Below, one piece after another: positions 1-5,313 of a stretch of DNA of 8,963 nucleotides (position 1 is its first letter; the number at the start of each line of letters is the position of its first letter). Origin of the DNA: Bacillota bacterium. Its GTDB lineage: Bacteria > Bacillota > Clostridia > Lachnospirales > Lachnospiraceae. The notes below the pieces were generated by a model that was given only the letters and a program-made list of their open reading frames with translations, had not been told where the DNA came from and searched no databases. The translations under genes were made by a program, and so were the position numbers. The DNA is taken from positions 1 through 8,963 of the forward strand of contig JAEYRR010000261.1 of NCBI GenBank assembly GCA_023435505.1. The letters run 5' to 3'.

Positions 1-1
1 T

Positions 2-196
2 AAGAAGAAAGTAGTAATCCTTGCAGAATCCTGTGAGTGGCCAGAAGAGATTGATCTTAATCGTGCCAAAGAAGCTAAGATCCGTGCGGAGAGAAGGCTA
101 AAAGGTGCAGATGGAGAGATCAATGAGTATCGTGCAGAAGCGGCCCTACGTCGTTCCATTATACGTATCAGTCTGGCAGAAAAATATAGAAAATAG
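2..196 (+). CDS. atpC: F1F0 ATP synthase epsilon subunit, C-terminal part (5' truncated)
   Basis: This is the C-terminal 64 codons of the epsilon subunit of F-type ATP synthase, the central-stalk subunit that couples rotation to the F1 catalytic head and can inhibit ATP hydrolysis. The reading frame is open from base 2 to a TAG stop at 194-196. Visible features are the end of the N-terminal beta-sandwich (VVILAESCEWPEEIDLNRA) and then the two-helix C-terminal domain, an alanine/arginine-rich helix (AKEAKIRAERRL), a short turn, and a second helix (AEAALRRSIIRISLAEKY). Full-length family members are about 130-140 residues, so roughly half the protein lies left of the window. It is expected to be the last gene of the atp operon, and a hairpin terminator follows 12 bases after the stop. 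The match is by recognition of the family pattern; no alignment was run. Confidence 0.93.
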   Translation, partial: KKKVVILAESCEWPEEIDLNRAKEAKIRAERRLKGADGEINEYRAEAALRRSIIRISLAEKYRK

Positions 197-208
197 TGAA
201 AACGAAGA

Positions 209-247
209 AAAGAGCACTACATTTCATAATATAGTGCTCTTTCTTAT
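209..247. terminator. Bidirectional rho-independent terminator between atpC and the convergent secreted-protein gene
   Basis: An 11-bp perfect inverted repeat (AAAGAGCACTA at 209-219, TAGTGCTCTTT at 232-242) encloses a 12-nt loop. On the plus strand it is followed by a T-rich run (TTTCTTATTCTT). On the minus strand it is followed by TCTTCGTTTTC. It sits 12 bases after the atpC stop and 13 bases after the stop of the convergent gene at 256, so it probably ends both transcripts. Confidence 0.85.
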
Positions 248-255
248 TCTTAAAA

Positions 256-1551
256 TTATTTTGCTGTCACAGAGGTATAAGAACTTGTATTTCCGTAGTC
301 ATCATAAACCTGAACAAGAACTTTTGTACCTTTTTTAATTTTCTTTATATTAACCGAAAACTTTCCATTCGAACCAACGGATTTCTTATATGTAACTTTA
401 CCAATCTTAATTAACACTTTTGCTTTCTTCTTTGCTGTGCCACTAATTTTCGTAGCATTTGCTTTTACTTGATTTACTTTGGCTTTTGTGATTGCTTGAT
501 TACGAACGGTGACTGTTTTCTTAGTTGATTTTATACCCATAGGGCTAATTACGGTTGCTGATACTTTTGTACCTACTTTTAATGTTGGCACTTTTACGGC
601 CCACACACCCTTCGTATTTACCTTACCAGTGTATGTCTTTTTTCCAATCGTAATTGAGACTTTGCTGCCTACCGCAGCTGTTCCACTAATCTGTTTAGAA
701 CCTGATTTATAACTTTTTATTACAGGTGCTTTAGGTGGATCAAATTCTGTTATTTTGAAAGGAAGACCATATACATTTTCATAAATATCTACCATACGAA
801 TCGTATAGTATCCATTATCGGTGCCAGCTTCTTTGATGCCATATGGAACACCATTTTGGATGATTGGCGCTGCACCCCAAAGTATACTGGTAAATTCCCA
901 TCCTGATCCTAAGGTTCCTTTATTTCCTTTTTTGATTTTCATAACATCGGCATCAAGTCCATTAACAGTGATTAAAACTTGTTTATTAGTGGAATCAATT
1001 TTCTTTGTCACTTTAATAAATTCTGTATTAAGAGGTAGATAGCCAATAGAAACTGATATAACAGAATCGACAGTACGCTCTGCTTCTTTAGTCCAAGGTT
1101 TTATATGTAAATAATAAGTGCCTTTTACTAACCTTACAAAACTATTTTCTATTTGAGCATCACCATTGTTAATTGTAATAGTATTTACAATTACTTTAGA
1201 ACAACTTTCATTTCCATACAGTGTGATTTCAGCTTTGTTATTATTATACCATTCACCTGTACCGTTAAATCTGCCACTACAGCTGATACGATAAAATCCG
1301 TCCTCAGGAAGGGTTACTTTAATTACGGCTGGTTTGAGTTGAGGTACGTCTTCAATTTCGGCTTTAAAAGATGCCTCGGCTAATCCTGTCTTAGCGCTTA
1401 TGGATTGACTATCCAAGTCGGAATATTTTGTTAGCTTTAATGCAGTTACAGTTTGAGTGTCATCTGCATAAACAGAGATTCCTTTTGCGGTCACGAGCAT
1501 CATAAATGCAAATGCTAGTACCAAATACTTAGTTAAACTATTTTTTTTCAT
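256..1551 (-). CDS. Secreted beta-rich protein with two C-terminal Ig-like repeats
   Basis: The product is an exported 431-residue protein of unknown specific function. Residues 1-29 form a classic Sec signal peptide: MKKN with positive charges, a hydrophobic core (YLVLAFAFMMLV), and likely cleavage after SVYA before DD. Residues about 65-170 form a beta-rich segment resembling a PPC/jelly-roll domain (GFYRISCSG, ITLYG, LVKGTYYLHI). Residues about 180-270 form a further beta-sandwich ending GYYTIRMVDIYENVYGL. Two tandem Ig-like repeats of about 76 residues follow (about 274-350 and 354-431). They share the pattern ISGTA, K.S/LI.IGK.TY, G..N.KG.W/FSV, KVGTKV or KKGTKV. No LPXTG motif, SLH domain or membrane anchor is visible, so it is probably released or held by wall contacts through its lysine-rich C terminus (inference). 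The start is ATG 1551, because AGGAGG at 1559-1564 lies 7 nt upstream; the in-frame TTG at 1557 is too close to that site. Confidence 0.85.
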   Translation of the reverse strand: MKKNSLTKYLVLAFAFMMLVTAKGISVYADDTQTVTALKLTKYSDLDSQSISAKTGLAEASFKAEIEDVPQLKPAVIKVTLPEDGFYRISCSGRFNGTGEWYNNNKAEITLYGNESCSKVIVNTITINNGDAQIENSFVRLVKGTYYLHIKPWTKEAERTVDSVISVSIGYLPLNTEFIKVTKKIDSTNKQVLITVNGLDADVMKIKKGNKGTLGSGWEFTSILWGAAPIIQNGVPYGIKEAGTDNGYYTIRMVDIYENVYGLPFKITEFDPPKAPVIKSYKSGSKQISGTAAVGSKVSITIGKKTYTGKVNTKGVWAVKVPTLKVGTKVSATVISPMGIKSTKKTVTVRNQAITKAKVNQVKANATKISGTAKKKAKVLIKIGKVTYKKSVGSNGKFSVNIKKIKKGTKVLVQVYDDYGNTSSYTSVTAK

Positions 1552-1558
1552 ACACAAT

Positions 1559-1564
1559 CCTCCT
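1559..1564 (-). promoter_or_regulatory. Ribosome binding site that fixes the start of the secreted protein
   Basis: AGGAGG on the minus strand lies 7 nt before ATG 1551. It would be only one nucleotide from the in-frame TTG at 1557, which rules that codon out as the start. Confidence 0.85.
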
Positions 1565-1574
1565 TTTTAGGATT

Positions 1575-1603
1575 ATTATGACAAATTAATAGAAATAAAT
1601 CAA
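1575..1603 (-). promoter_or_regulatory. Possible vegetative promoter for the secreted-protein gene
   Basis: On the minus strand TTGATT (1598-1603) and CATAAT (1575-1580) are separated by 17 bp, a fair sigma-A match. The predicted transcription start would be near 1568, giving a very short leader of about 17 nt that still contains the Shine-Dalgarno. The region is extremely AT-rich, so chance matches are likely. Read-through from the upstream methyltransferase gene is an alternative, because no convincing terminator lies between the two. Confidence 0.35.
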
Positions 1604-1630
1604 TAAAAAAGAAATAAATTACAGAATATT

Positions 1631-2395
1631 CTATATTCTATATGTCGAGGTTTTTCGTGCAATAATTCTATAAAAGGTCATGTCATTCCAGGCAACCACA
1701 TTAAATGGTTCTTCTTGATTATTATGTATCTGCTCGGATTTATGAATGAGATCCACTCCATCGTTGTCATCCAAAGAATCCGCGACTAATACATCCACCA
1801 AACCGGTATTTTCAAAAAGGTTTCTCCACCAGTTTGCAGTATGCCATTTGTCGAGATCAAATTGCTTCTCATACTCTTTATAAGCTTCTGGTAAGCCATC
1901 CTCATACTCCTGTAAAAATCCGGGTACAATGATTCCAATGAGACCACCTGGTTTTACATATTTTATAAGATGCTCTTTGAGATAATTACTATCAGTGACA
2001 TAGAATAATAGAGAATTGATGCTGACCATGGCATCAAAATAATTTTCTGCGAAAGGAAGATTACTTGCATCTGCACGGATAGGGAAGACAGCCTCCTGTT
2101 GTCCCATTTCACAAATACGTCTCCAATTATCTGATGTATTGATCCACAAGTCAGTAGCCCATACCTTTACTTTAAACTCCTTGGCAAGGAAAATGGAGGT
2201 TATGGCTTTTCCACAGCCCATATCCAGAACCCGGCCTCCGGGCTTTAAGTCCATCAGCTGACACAGCGCTTCCTGTAACCAGAGACAATGGGAACCCATA
2301 GCATTCTCTAAGATCCAGTCAGGATCGTATTGGGACGATAATGGATATCTCTTATTATTCATCATTACTAAGATTTCTTCTCGTGAATATTGCAC
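1631..2395 (-). CDS. Class I SAM-dependent methyltransferase (small-molecule type)
   Basis: The protein has 254 residues and a Rossmann-type methyltransferase core. SAM-binding motif I is RVLDMGCGKA (about residues 55-64), followed by the acidic residue at the end of beta 2 (ATDLW, D82), motif II-like RADASNLPF (107-115) leading to YFDAMVSINSLL (strand beta 4), and the post-motif YVKPGGLIGIIVPG (146-159). This is the layout of Methyltransf_11/25-like enzymes. The substrate cannot be read from the sequence. The C-terminal part is aromatic- and acid-rich (KWHTANWWRNLFENTGL, then VVAWNDMTFYRIIARK), as in enzymes where this part helps form the acceptor pocket. The start is GTG 2395, with AGGAGG 7 nt upstream. 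The next ATG codons, about 10 residues in, lack such a site. The gene is divergent from the Nudix gene and lies 79 bp upstream of the secreted-protein gene on the same strand, so co-transcription is possible. Confidence 0.88.
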   Translation of the reverse strand: MQYSREEILVMMNNKRYPLSSQYDPDWILENAMGSHCLWLQEALCQLMDLKPGGRVLDMGCGKAITSIFLAKEFKVKVWATDLWINTSDNWRRICEMGQQEAVFPIRADASNLPFAENYFDAMVSINSLLFYVTDSNYLKEHLIKYVKPGGLIGIIVPGFLQEYEDGLPEAYKEYEKQFDLDKWHTANWWRNLFENTGLVDVLVADSLDDNDGVDLIHKSEQIHNNQEEPFNVVAWNDMTFYRIIARKTSTYRI

Positions 2396-2425
2396 TTTGT
2401 AACCTCCTGTGGTTTACTGTTACTA

Positions 2426-2454
2426 ATAATACGAAAGGATTGTGTTCTTGGAAA
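2426..2454 (-). promoter_or_regulatory. Possible sigma-A promoter of the methyltransferase gene
   Basis: On the minus strand TTTCCA (2449-2454) and TATTAT (2426-2431) are separated by 17 bp. The implied start near 2419 gives a leader of about 24 nt containing the AGGAGG Shine-Dalgarno (2403-2408). The -35 is only a four-of-six match. The same 95-bp divergent region must also hold the promoter of the Nudix gene, for which I found no convincing match. Confidence 0.35.
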
Positions 2455-2490
2455 AAGCTTTCCGGAATTCAGCAGGTATATGAGAGTAGG

Positions 2491-3069
2491 ATGGAAACAC
2501 TAGACATTATTGATGAACAGGGCAATCCAACCGGCCAGACCATAGACCGTTCTATTGCTCACAGAATAGGAATTCTGCATCGGACAGCCCATGTATGGCT
2601 GTTTCGCATTAAGAATGGTAGAGTTCAGGTGCTCCTTCAGAAACGGAGTAAAAATAAAGATTCTTACCCTGGTTGTTATGATATCTCCAGTGCCGGCCAT
2701 ATACCGGCAGGAGTCGACTTTATTACTTCCGCCCTTCGTGAACTAAAGGAAGAGCTGGGACTGACAGTGGATGTTTCAGAGTTAATTTACTGTGGAAGAA
2801 GACGTATTCAATATAAGGAGGAGTTCTATGGGGTTCCTTTCGTAGACAATCAAATTAGTAATGTCTATATGATTTTTAAGGACATAGAAACCTCCATGCT
2901 TCTTTTACAGGAGGAAGAAGTAGAGGAAGTAATCTGGATGGATTTTAACCAGTGCCTGAGGGCAGTTGCAGAGAATACAATGCCCCATTGTATCATGCAG
3001 GAAGAACTGGACATTCTACAGAGAGCATTAGAACAACAGGGTATTTCGTGGCGTACTGGTAGTAGATAG
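2491..3069 (+). CDS. Nudix hydrolase, IDI/YfcD-like subgroup
   Basis: The protein has 192 residues. Nudix enzymes hydrolyse nucleoside diphosphates linked to another moiety X; this subgroup also resembles isopentenyl-diphosphate isomerase. The N terminus (LDIIDEQGNPTGQTIDR), then HRTAHVWLF, LLQKRS and PGCYDISSAGH, is typical of the IDI/YfcD-like branch. The Nudix box covers residues 69-91. R83, E84, E87, E88 and G90 of the REUXEEXGU half are present, but the Glu expected in GX5E is Val75. The metal-binding acidic residues of the second half look intact, so activity is plausible. The exact substrate is unknown. ATG 2491 is chosen because the family-like N terminus begins there. The open frame extends upstream to 2341, but that stretch overlaps the divergent methyltransferase gene and lacks family features. 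The Shine-Dalgarno is weak (GAGAGTAGG directly before ATG). The 3' end overlaps the convergent GNAT gene by 42 bp. Confidence 0.88.
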   Translation: METLDIIDEQGNPTGQTIDRSIAHRIGILHRTAHVWLFRIKNGRVQVLLQKRSKNKDSYPGCYDISSAGHIPAGVDFITSALRELKEELGLTVDVSELIYCGRRRIQYKEEFYGVPFVDNQISNVYMIFKDIETSMLLLQEEEVEEVIWMDFNQCLRAVAENTMPHCIMQEELDILQRALEQQGISWRTGSR

Positions 3070-3687
3070 TACTTTAAAACGCAGTTGGGAAGGGAGTCCT
3101 GACTGCTTTTCTTTTGGTGGGAAAGTCAAGTCGAATTCAGCAGCTTTATTCTCCTCTATGTGATAGACTGGGCTTTCGAAGAAACGCCCAGCATATGTTT
3201 TTAAAGCATTCGGTACCAGTTCACAGCAAAGCAGAGCATCAGAGTAAGTGTTTAGCTCTGTCCCGATGTCGTAGGTTTTGGCTGGTACAAAGCCAACTCT
3301 TTTATAGTAGTCAGGGTCTCCATAGATTATGATGGAGGTGTAGCCCATTTCTCTTGCAAGGACCTTTGTATGCTCAATTAATTTGGTTCCGACTCCCATA
3401 CCCTGATACTCAGGTAAAACCGAGATTGGACCAAAACAGAGAACAGGGTATGTCTCTCCACTGTCTGTCAACACGCTTGATTTGGTGTACATTATGTTAC
3501 CGACGATCTTCTCCCCATCTAAGGCAACATAGTCCAGCTCCGGAATAAAATCTACTGAATTACGCATGACATGGACCAGATAATGTTCATCGCATCCTGG
3601 TACATGGTGATTCCAAAAGGCCTCTCTTGTAACATTTTCCACTTCTTTATAATCAGTTGGTTGTTCTCTTCGCAAAATAGGTTCCAT
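3028..3687 (-). CDS. GNAT-family N-acetyltransferase, YhbS-like
   Basis: The protein has 219 residues and is predicted to transfer an acetyl group from acetyl-CoA to an amine; the acceptor is unknown. The GNAT acetyl-CoA pyrophosphate loop is Q95-G-M-G-V-G100, inside GPISVLPEYQGMGVGTKLI. It is followed by an alpha-helix (EHTKVLAREMGY) and the motif-B region with GDPDYYKRVGFVPA (residues 123-136), which is characteristic of the YhbS/COG3153 group. Residues 1-60 carry the usual LRREQPTDYKEVENV start. After SQLRF (about 200-204) a further 15 residues (KVLSTTSTPRNTLLF) extend past the typical domain end. These are encoded opposite the 3' end of the Nudix gene and may be a non-conserved tail. The start ATG 3687 has GAGGAG 7 nt upstream. 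The gene is divergent from the ywmB-like gene. Confidence 0.9.
   Translation of the reverse strand: MEPILRREQPTDYKEVENVTREAFWNHHVPGCDEHYLVHVMRNSVDFIPELDYVALDGEKIVGNIMYTKSSVLTDSGETYPVLCFGPISVLPEYQGMGVGTKLIEHTKVLAREMGYTSIIIYGDPDYYKRVGFVPAKTYDIGTELNTYSDALLCCELVPNALKTYAGRFFESPVYHIEENKAAEFDLTFPPKEKQSGLPSQLRFKVLSTTSTPRNTLLF
3081..3115 (+). terminator. Rho-independent terminator of the Nudix gene, lying inside the GNAT coding region
   Basis: A 10-bp stem, 3081-3090 with 3097-3106 including two G-U wobbles (GCAGTTGGGA / TCCTGACTGC), closes a 6-nt loop. It is followed by TTTTCTTTT (3107-3115). It begins 11 bases after the Nudix stop and falls within codons about 195-203 of the convergent GNAT gene. 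On the minus strand there is no matching U-run in the right place, so it should act mainly on the plus-strand transcript. Confidence 0.75.
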
Positions 3688-3721
3688 AGCTATTCTCCTC
3701 TCATTTACGCTATCTTAGTTT

Positions 3722-3730
3722 AATATACCA
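3722..3730 (-). promoter_or_regulatory. Possible extended -10 promoter of the GNAT gene
   Basis: On the minus strand TGGTATATT forms an extended -10 element (TGn plus TATATT) about 35 bp before ATG 3687. No good -35 is visible at 16-18 bp, which is tolerated by extended -10 promoters. The implied leader is about 28 nt and contains GAGGAG. Confidence 0.35.
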
Positions 3731-3758
3731 TATTAATTTTGTAATTCCTATATTTTGT

Positions 3759-3787
3759 GAATAAAAGTAGGGATAGGGGGTATACTT
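3759..3787 (+). promoter_or_regulatory. Possible forespore (sigma-F/sigma-G type) promoter of the ywmB-like gene
   Basis: GAATA (3759-3763), a 15-bp spacer and GGTATACTT (3779-3787) fit the Bacillus sigma-F pattern GCATR-15-GGHRARHTX with one mismatch in each box. The same bases fit the sigma-G pattern (GHATR, about 17-18 bp, CATnHTA) less well. A vegetative reading (TTGTGA 3755-3760, TATACT 3781-3786) needs a 20-bp spacer and is poor. The implied start near 3793 leaves a leader of about 35 nt with a strong AAGGAGGG. Whether the host uses Bacillus-like sigma specificities is inferred. Confidence 0.45.
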
Positions 3788-3827
3788 GAGAAAATAAAGG
3801 ATTATAGAGATGTAAGGAGGGAATGTT

Positions 3828-4619
3828 ATGATAGATAGAGTGAAAAATAGTATCACCTGGAAAAGGTTACAGATTGGATTATATATTGTTGCCATGTTAG
3901 CAGTTGCAGCAACCATACAGTTGGTTGTGAACCATAGTTTTTTGGACGAGACCAAGTTAGTTAAGACCTTTGAAAAGACAGAAGCTACTCCTGTTAAAGG
4001 AACACTACAGGTAGTTGGCAACTTTGGAGATAAATATCTTACGACAGAGGACAAAGAGAAGCTGATTGATCATGTATCCAGACAGTTGGGAATAAAAGAT
4101 ACCCTAGAGAAAAAAGTAGTAAAAGGCAATACAACCATCAGCGTTGCCGCGAAAGCTCAAAGTGCTGCCGCTACTACAGATATTGAAGCCATCAGTATTA
4201 CTTCTGGCGAAAATGAACAGATCAAACAGACTACACAATATCTCTATGTTACCATAGACATCTTTGACAATATGTCTAGTGTGCTTGGCTATAAAGACAT
4301 TATAGAAGATACTTTGGATAAGGTTGGTTTACAGAGTGTAGATTCCTCTATCCTGTTAAACGGAGTTTACCAGGGGAAACTAAGTCTTTTAGATAAAAAT
4401 AATGTGACAGAACAGATATTAGAGGATCTTCAGGCTGACGTGACGGCAGAAAACCGCTCCAATAGCATCTATACCGTCTATGCATATAGTCCGGACCTAA
4501 GTAAATCCCTAGAAATTCAGGGAGAAAAAGTCAACCTCAACATAGGTTTCTCCTACAATGAGGAAAAAGACGAAACCACCCTGTACCTGGCTAGTCCAAT
4601 CATCAACCAGGATTATTAG
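3828..4619 (+). CDS. ywmB: YwmB-like membrane-anchored protein (TATA-box-binding-like, DUF1779 family)
   Basis: The protein has 263 residues and its biochemical role is unknown. Residues 1-14 are short and basic, followed by one hydrophobic segment at about 15-34 (QIGLYIVAMLAVAATIQLVV), so the rest probably lies outside the membrane. The extracytoplasmic part shows a pattern I associate with the YwmB family. It has an N-terminal half with a QT-YLYVTIDI strand (about residues 136-145), a helix, GVYQGKLSL, an LEDLQADVTAEN segment, and a C-terminal strand pair NLNIGFSYNEE, TTLYLASPIIN, ending DY. YwmB homologues end in a similar PII..EY. The family occurs in spore formers and in B. subtilis lies between the atp operon and murAA/spoIID, which fits atpC being only 3.6 kb upstream here. 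AAGGAGGG ends 6 nt before ATG 3828. The gene is monocistronic, as the next gene is on the other strand. The upstream promoter resembles forespore promoters. No search was run. Confidence 0.7.
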   Translation: MIDRVKNSITWKRLQIGLYIVAMLAVAATIQLVVNHSFLDETKLVKTFEKTEATPVKGTLQVVGNFGDKYLTTEDKEKLIDHVSRQLGIKDTLEKKVVKGNTTISVAAKAQSAAATTDIEAISITSGENEQIKQTTQYLYVTIDIFDNMSSVLGYKDIIEDTLDKVGLQSVDSSILLNGVYQGKLSLLDKNNVTEQILEDLQADVTAENRSNSIYTVYAYSPDLSKSLEIQGEKVNLNIGFSYNEEKDETTLYLASPIINQDY

Positions 4620-4627
4620 AGACTAAC

Positions 4628-4703
4628 AAAAAATAGGCTGCCAAACCTTGGTGCGCCGACTATCCAAAGGGATAAGGCAAACGAAGGGGTAATGGCAGCC
4701 TAT
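4628..4703 (-). terminator. Large-loop hairpin terminator of the small Arg-tailed protein gene
   Basis: An 11-bp perfect inverted repeat (ATAGGCTGCCA at 4633-4643 and TGGCAGCCTAT at 4693-4703) encloses 49 nt. On the minus strand it starts 7 bases after the stop of the gene at 4711 and is followed by a run of six T (complement of 4628-4633, the first one within the stem). On the plus strand no U-run follows, so it is assigned to the minus strand. The loop contains smaller possible helices: TATCC 4661-4665 with GGATA 4670-4674, GCC 4655-4657 with GGC 4676-4678, and CCTT 4646-4649 with AAGG 4684-4687. These make a nested fold, unusual for a plain terminator. Confidence 0.65.
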
Positions 4704-4710
4704 ATTATAG

Positions 4711-5145
4711 TTATCTCCATCTACGCCTACGCCTATGGTAGCGCATGCGCCGATAGATAAGATCATTATAAAGCATTGACTGTATCAAGAACCGTAGCCA
4801 ATTTGGTCTTCCGTAAGGATTGAAGTCTGCTATTGTGAGAGAAGGTGTACATTCTAGTCCTTTGCAATGCCTAGGTGAAGCTGACAGAGGATTTGTGTTC
4901 ATTTCTTCCGCCTGTAATTCAGGATTATCCTTATCCATTTCCATAGCCTGGTTGTAAATATGATCCACTATGGCATCAAGATGTACCTTATCAGGTACTT
5001 CATCAAACATACTGCTTCCTTCATATTCTAATTGGTCACACTGATCATCAATCAGTTGTTGAATTCTTTTTGCGGTCTGTGGGTATAGGGATTTGAAGTA
5101 TTCATAATCCTTTTCCATCTCCCTAAAATCGTCTTGTTGTTCCAT
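4711..5145 (-). CDS. Uncharacterised small protein with acidic N-terminal part and Arg-rich tail
   Basis: The protein has 144 residues and I cannot assign a function. Residues 1-70 are acidic and probably helical, with a conspicuous core at about 33-64 (DQCDQLEYEGSSMFDEVPDK, then HLDAIVDHIY). Residues 75-115 are likely loop, with Cys94 and Cys99 and an NPYGRPNWL segment. Residues 116-131 form a hydrophobic helix (LRFLIQSMLYNDLIY). The final 13 residues are arginine-rich (RRMRYHRRRRRWR). The strong charge split suggests binding to nucleic acid, acidic polymer or another protein, possibly in the spore (inference only). I have an unverified impression that Lachnospiraceae genomes carry similar hypothetical proteins. 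ATG 5145 has AAGGAG 5-6 nt upstream. The gene lies between the ywmB-like gene and the divergent methyltransferase gene and has its own terminator, so it is probably transcribed alone. Confidence 0.75.
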   Translation of the reverse strand: MEQQDDFREMEKDYEYFKSLYPQTAKRIQQLIDDQCDQLEYEGSSMFDEVPDKVHLDAIVDHIYNQAMEMDKDNPELQAEEMNTNPLSASPRHCKGLECTPSLTIADFNPYGRPNWLRFLIQSMLYNDLIYRRMRYHRRRRRWR

Positions 5146-5174
5146 GCTATCTCCTTATAAAATCATTCTATATC

Positions 5175-5180
5175 ATTATA
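5175..5180 (-). promoter_or_regulatory. Possible -10 box for the small Arg-tailed protein gene
   Basis: A perfect TATAAT on the minus strand lies 30 bp before ATG 5145, but no good -35 is found at 16-18 bp. The overlapping CATATAAT is close to the sigma-E -10 CATACAnT, but again a matching -35 is lacking. The assignment is tentative. Confidence 0.3.
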
Positions 5181-5220
5181 TGAAGAAGAGATTAGAAGTT
5201 GTAATATCCCTATCAAATAC

Positions 5221-5249
5221 TTGAACTTTCCATAAAAAATCGCTACAAT
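5221..5249 (+). promoter_or_regulatory. Sigma-A promoter of the methyltransferase / anchored-protein operon
   Basis: TTGAAC (5221-5226), a 17-bp spacer and TACAAT (5244-5249) make a good vegetative promoter. The predicted start near 5256 gives a leader of about 58 nt to ATG 5314. It also leaves the in-frame TTG at 5263 only a few bases into the transcript without a Shine-Dalgarno, which supports the downstream start. Confidence 0.6.
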
Positions 5250-5302
5250 AAGACACAGAAACTTGTTTTATATGATAGAACCTATTTGGTTACTTATAGA
5301 TT

Positions 5303-5306
5303 GGAG
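5303..5306 (+). promoter_or_regulatory. Ribosome binding site that fixes the start of the second methyltransferase
   Basis: GGAG lies 7 nt before ATG 5314. The upstream in-frame candidates TTG 5263 and ATG 5272 have no purine-rich site at a usable distance. Confidence 0.65.
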
Positions 5307-5313
5307 TAAAAGC

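Noticed and set aside
1623..1632. Palindrome AGAATATTCT at the methyltransferase stop codon as a terminator
   Set aside because: It is a self-complementary 10-mer without a loop and is not followed by an immediate U-run, so it cannot form a standard terminator hairpin.
2450..2463. Inverted repeat GGAAA-AAGC-TTTCC in the divergent Nudix/methyltransferase region as an operator
   Set aside because: The arms are only 5 bp, with no second copy and no regulator gene nearby; a chance match in a short AT-rich region is likely.
2341..2490. N-terminal extension of the Nudix reading frame back to ATG 2341
   Set aside because: It overlaps the divergent methyltransferase start, has no ribosome site, and the family-like N terminus begins at ATG 2491.
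3710..4054. 114-codon minus-strand open frame over the start of the ywmB-like gene
   Set aside because: It is a shadow of the coding strand; the plus-strand gene has a strong ribosome site, a membrane anchor and family features.
4633..4703. Riboswitch (c-di-GMP, cobalamin or similar) in the long hairpin
   Set aside because: Pieces such as GGCAAAC looked suggestive, but the defining conserved cores are missing and no downstream gene lies in the right orientation.
5263..5313. Upstream TTG/ATG starts of the second methyltransferase
   Set aside because: No Shine-Dalgarno precedes them and TTG 5263 lies almost at the predicted transcription start. ATG 5314 has GGAG at 7 nt.
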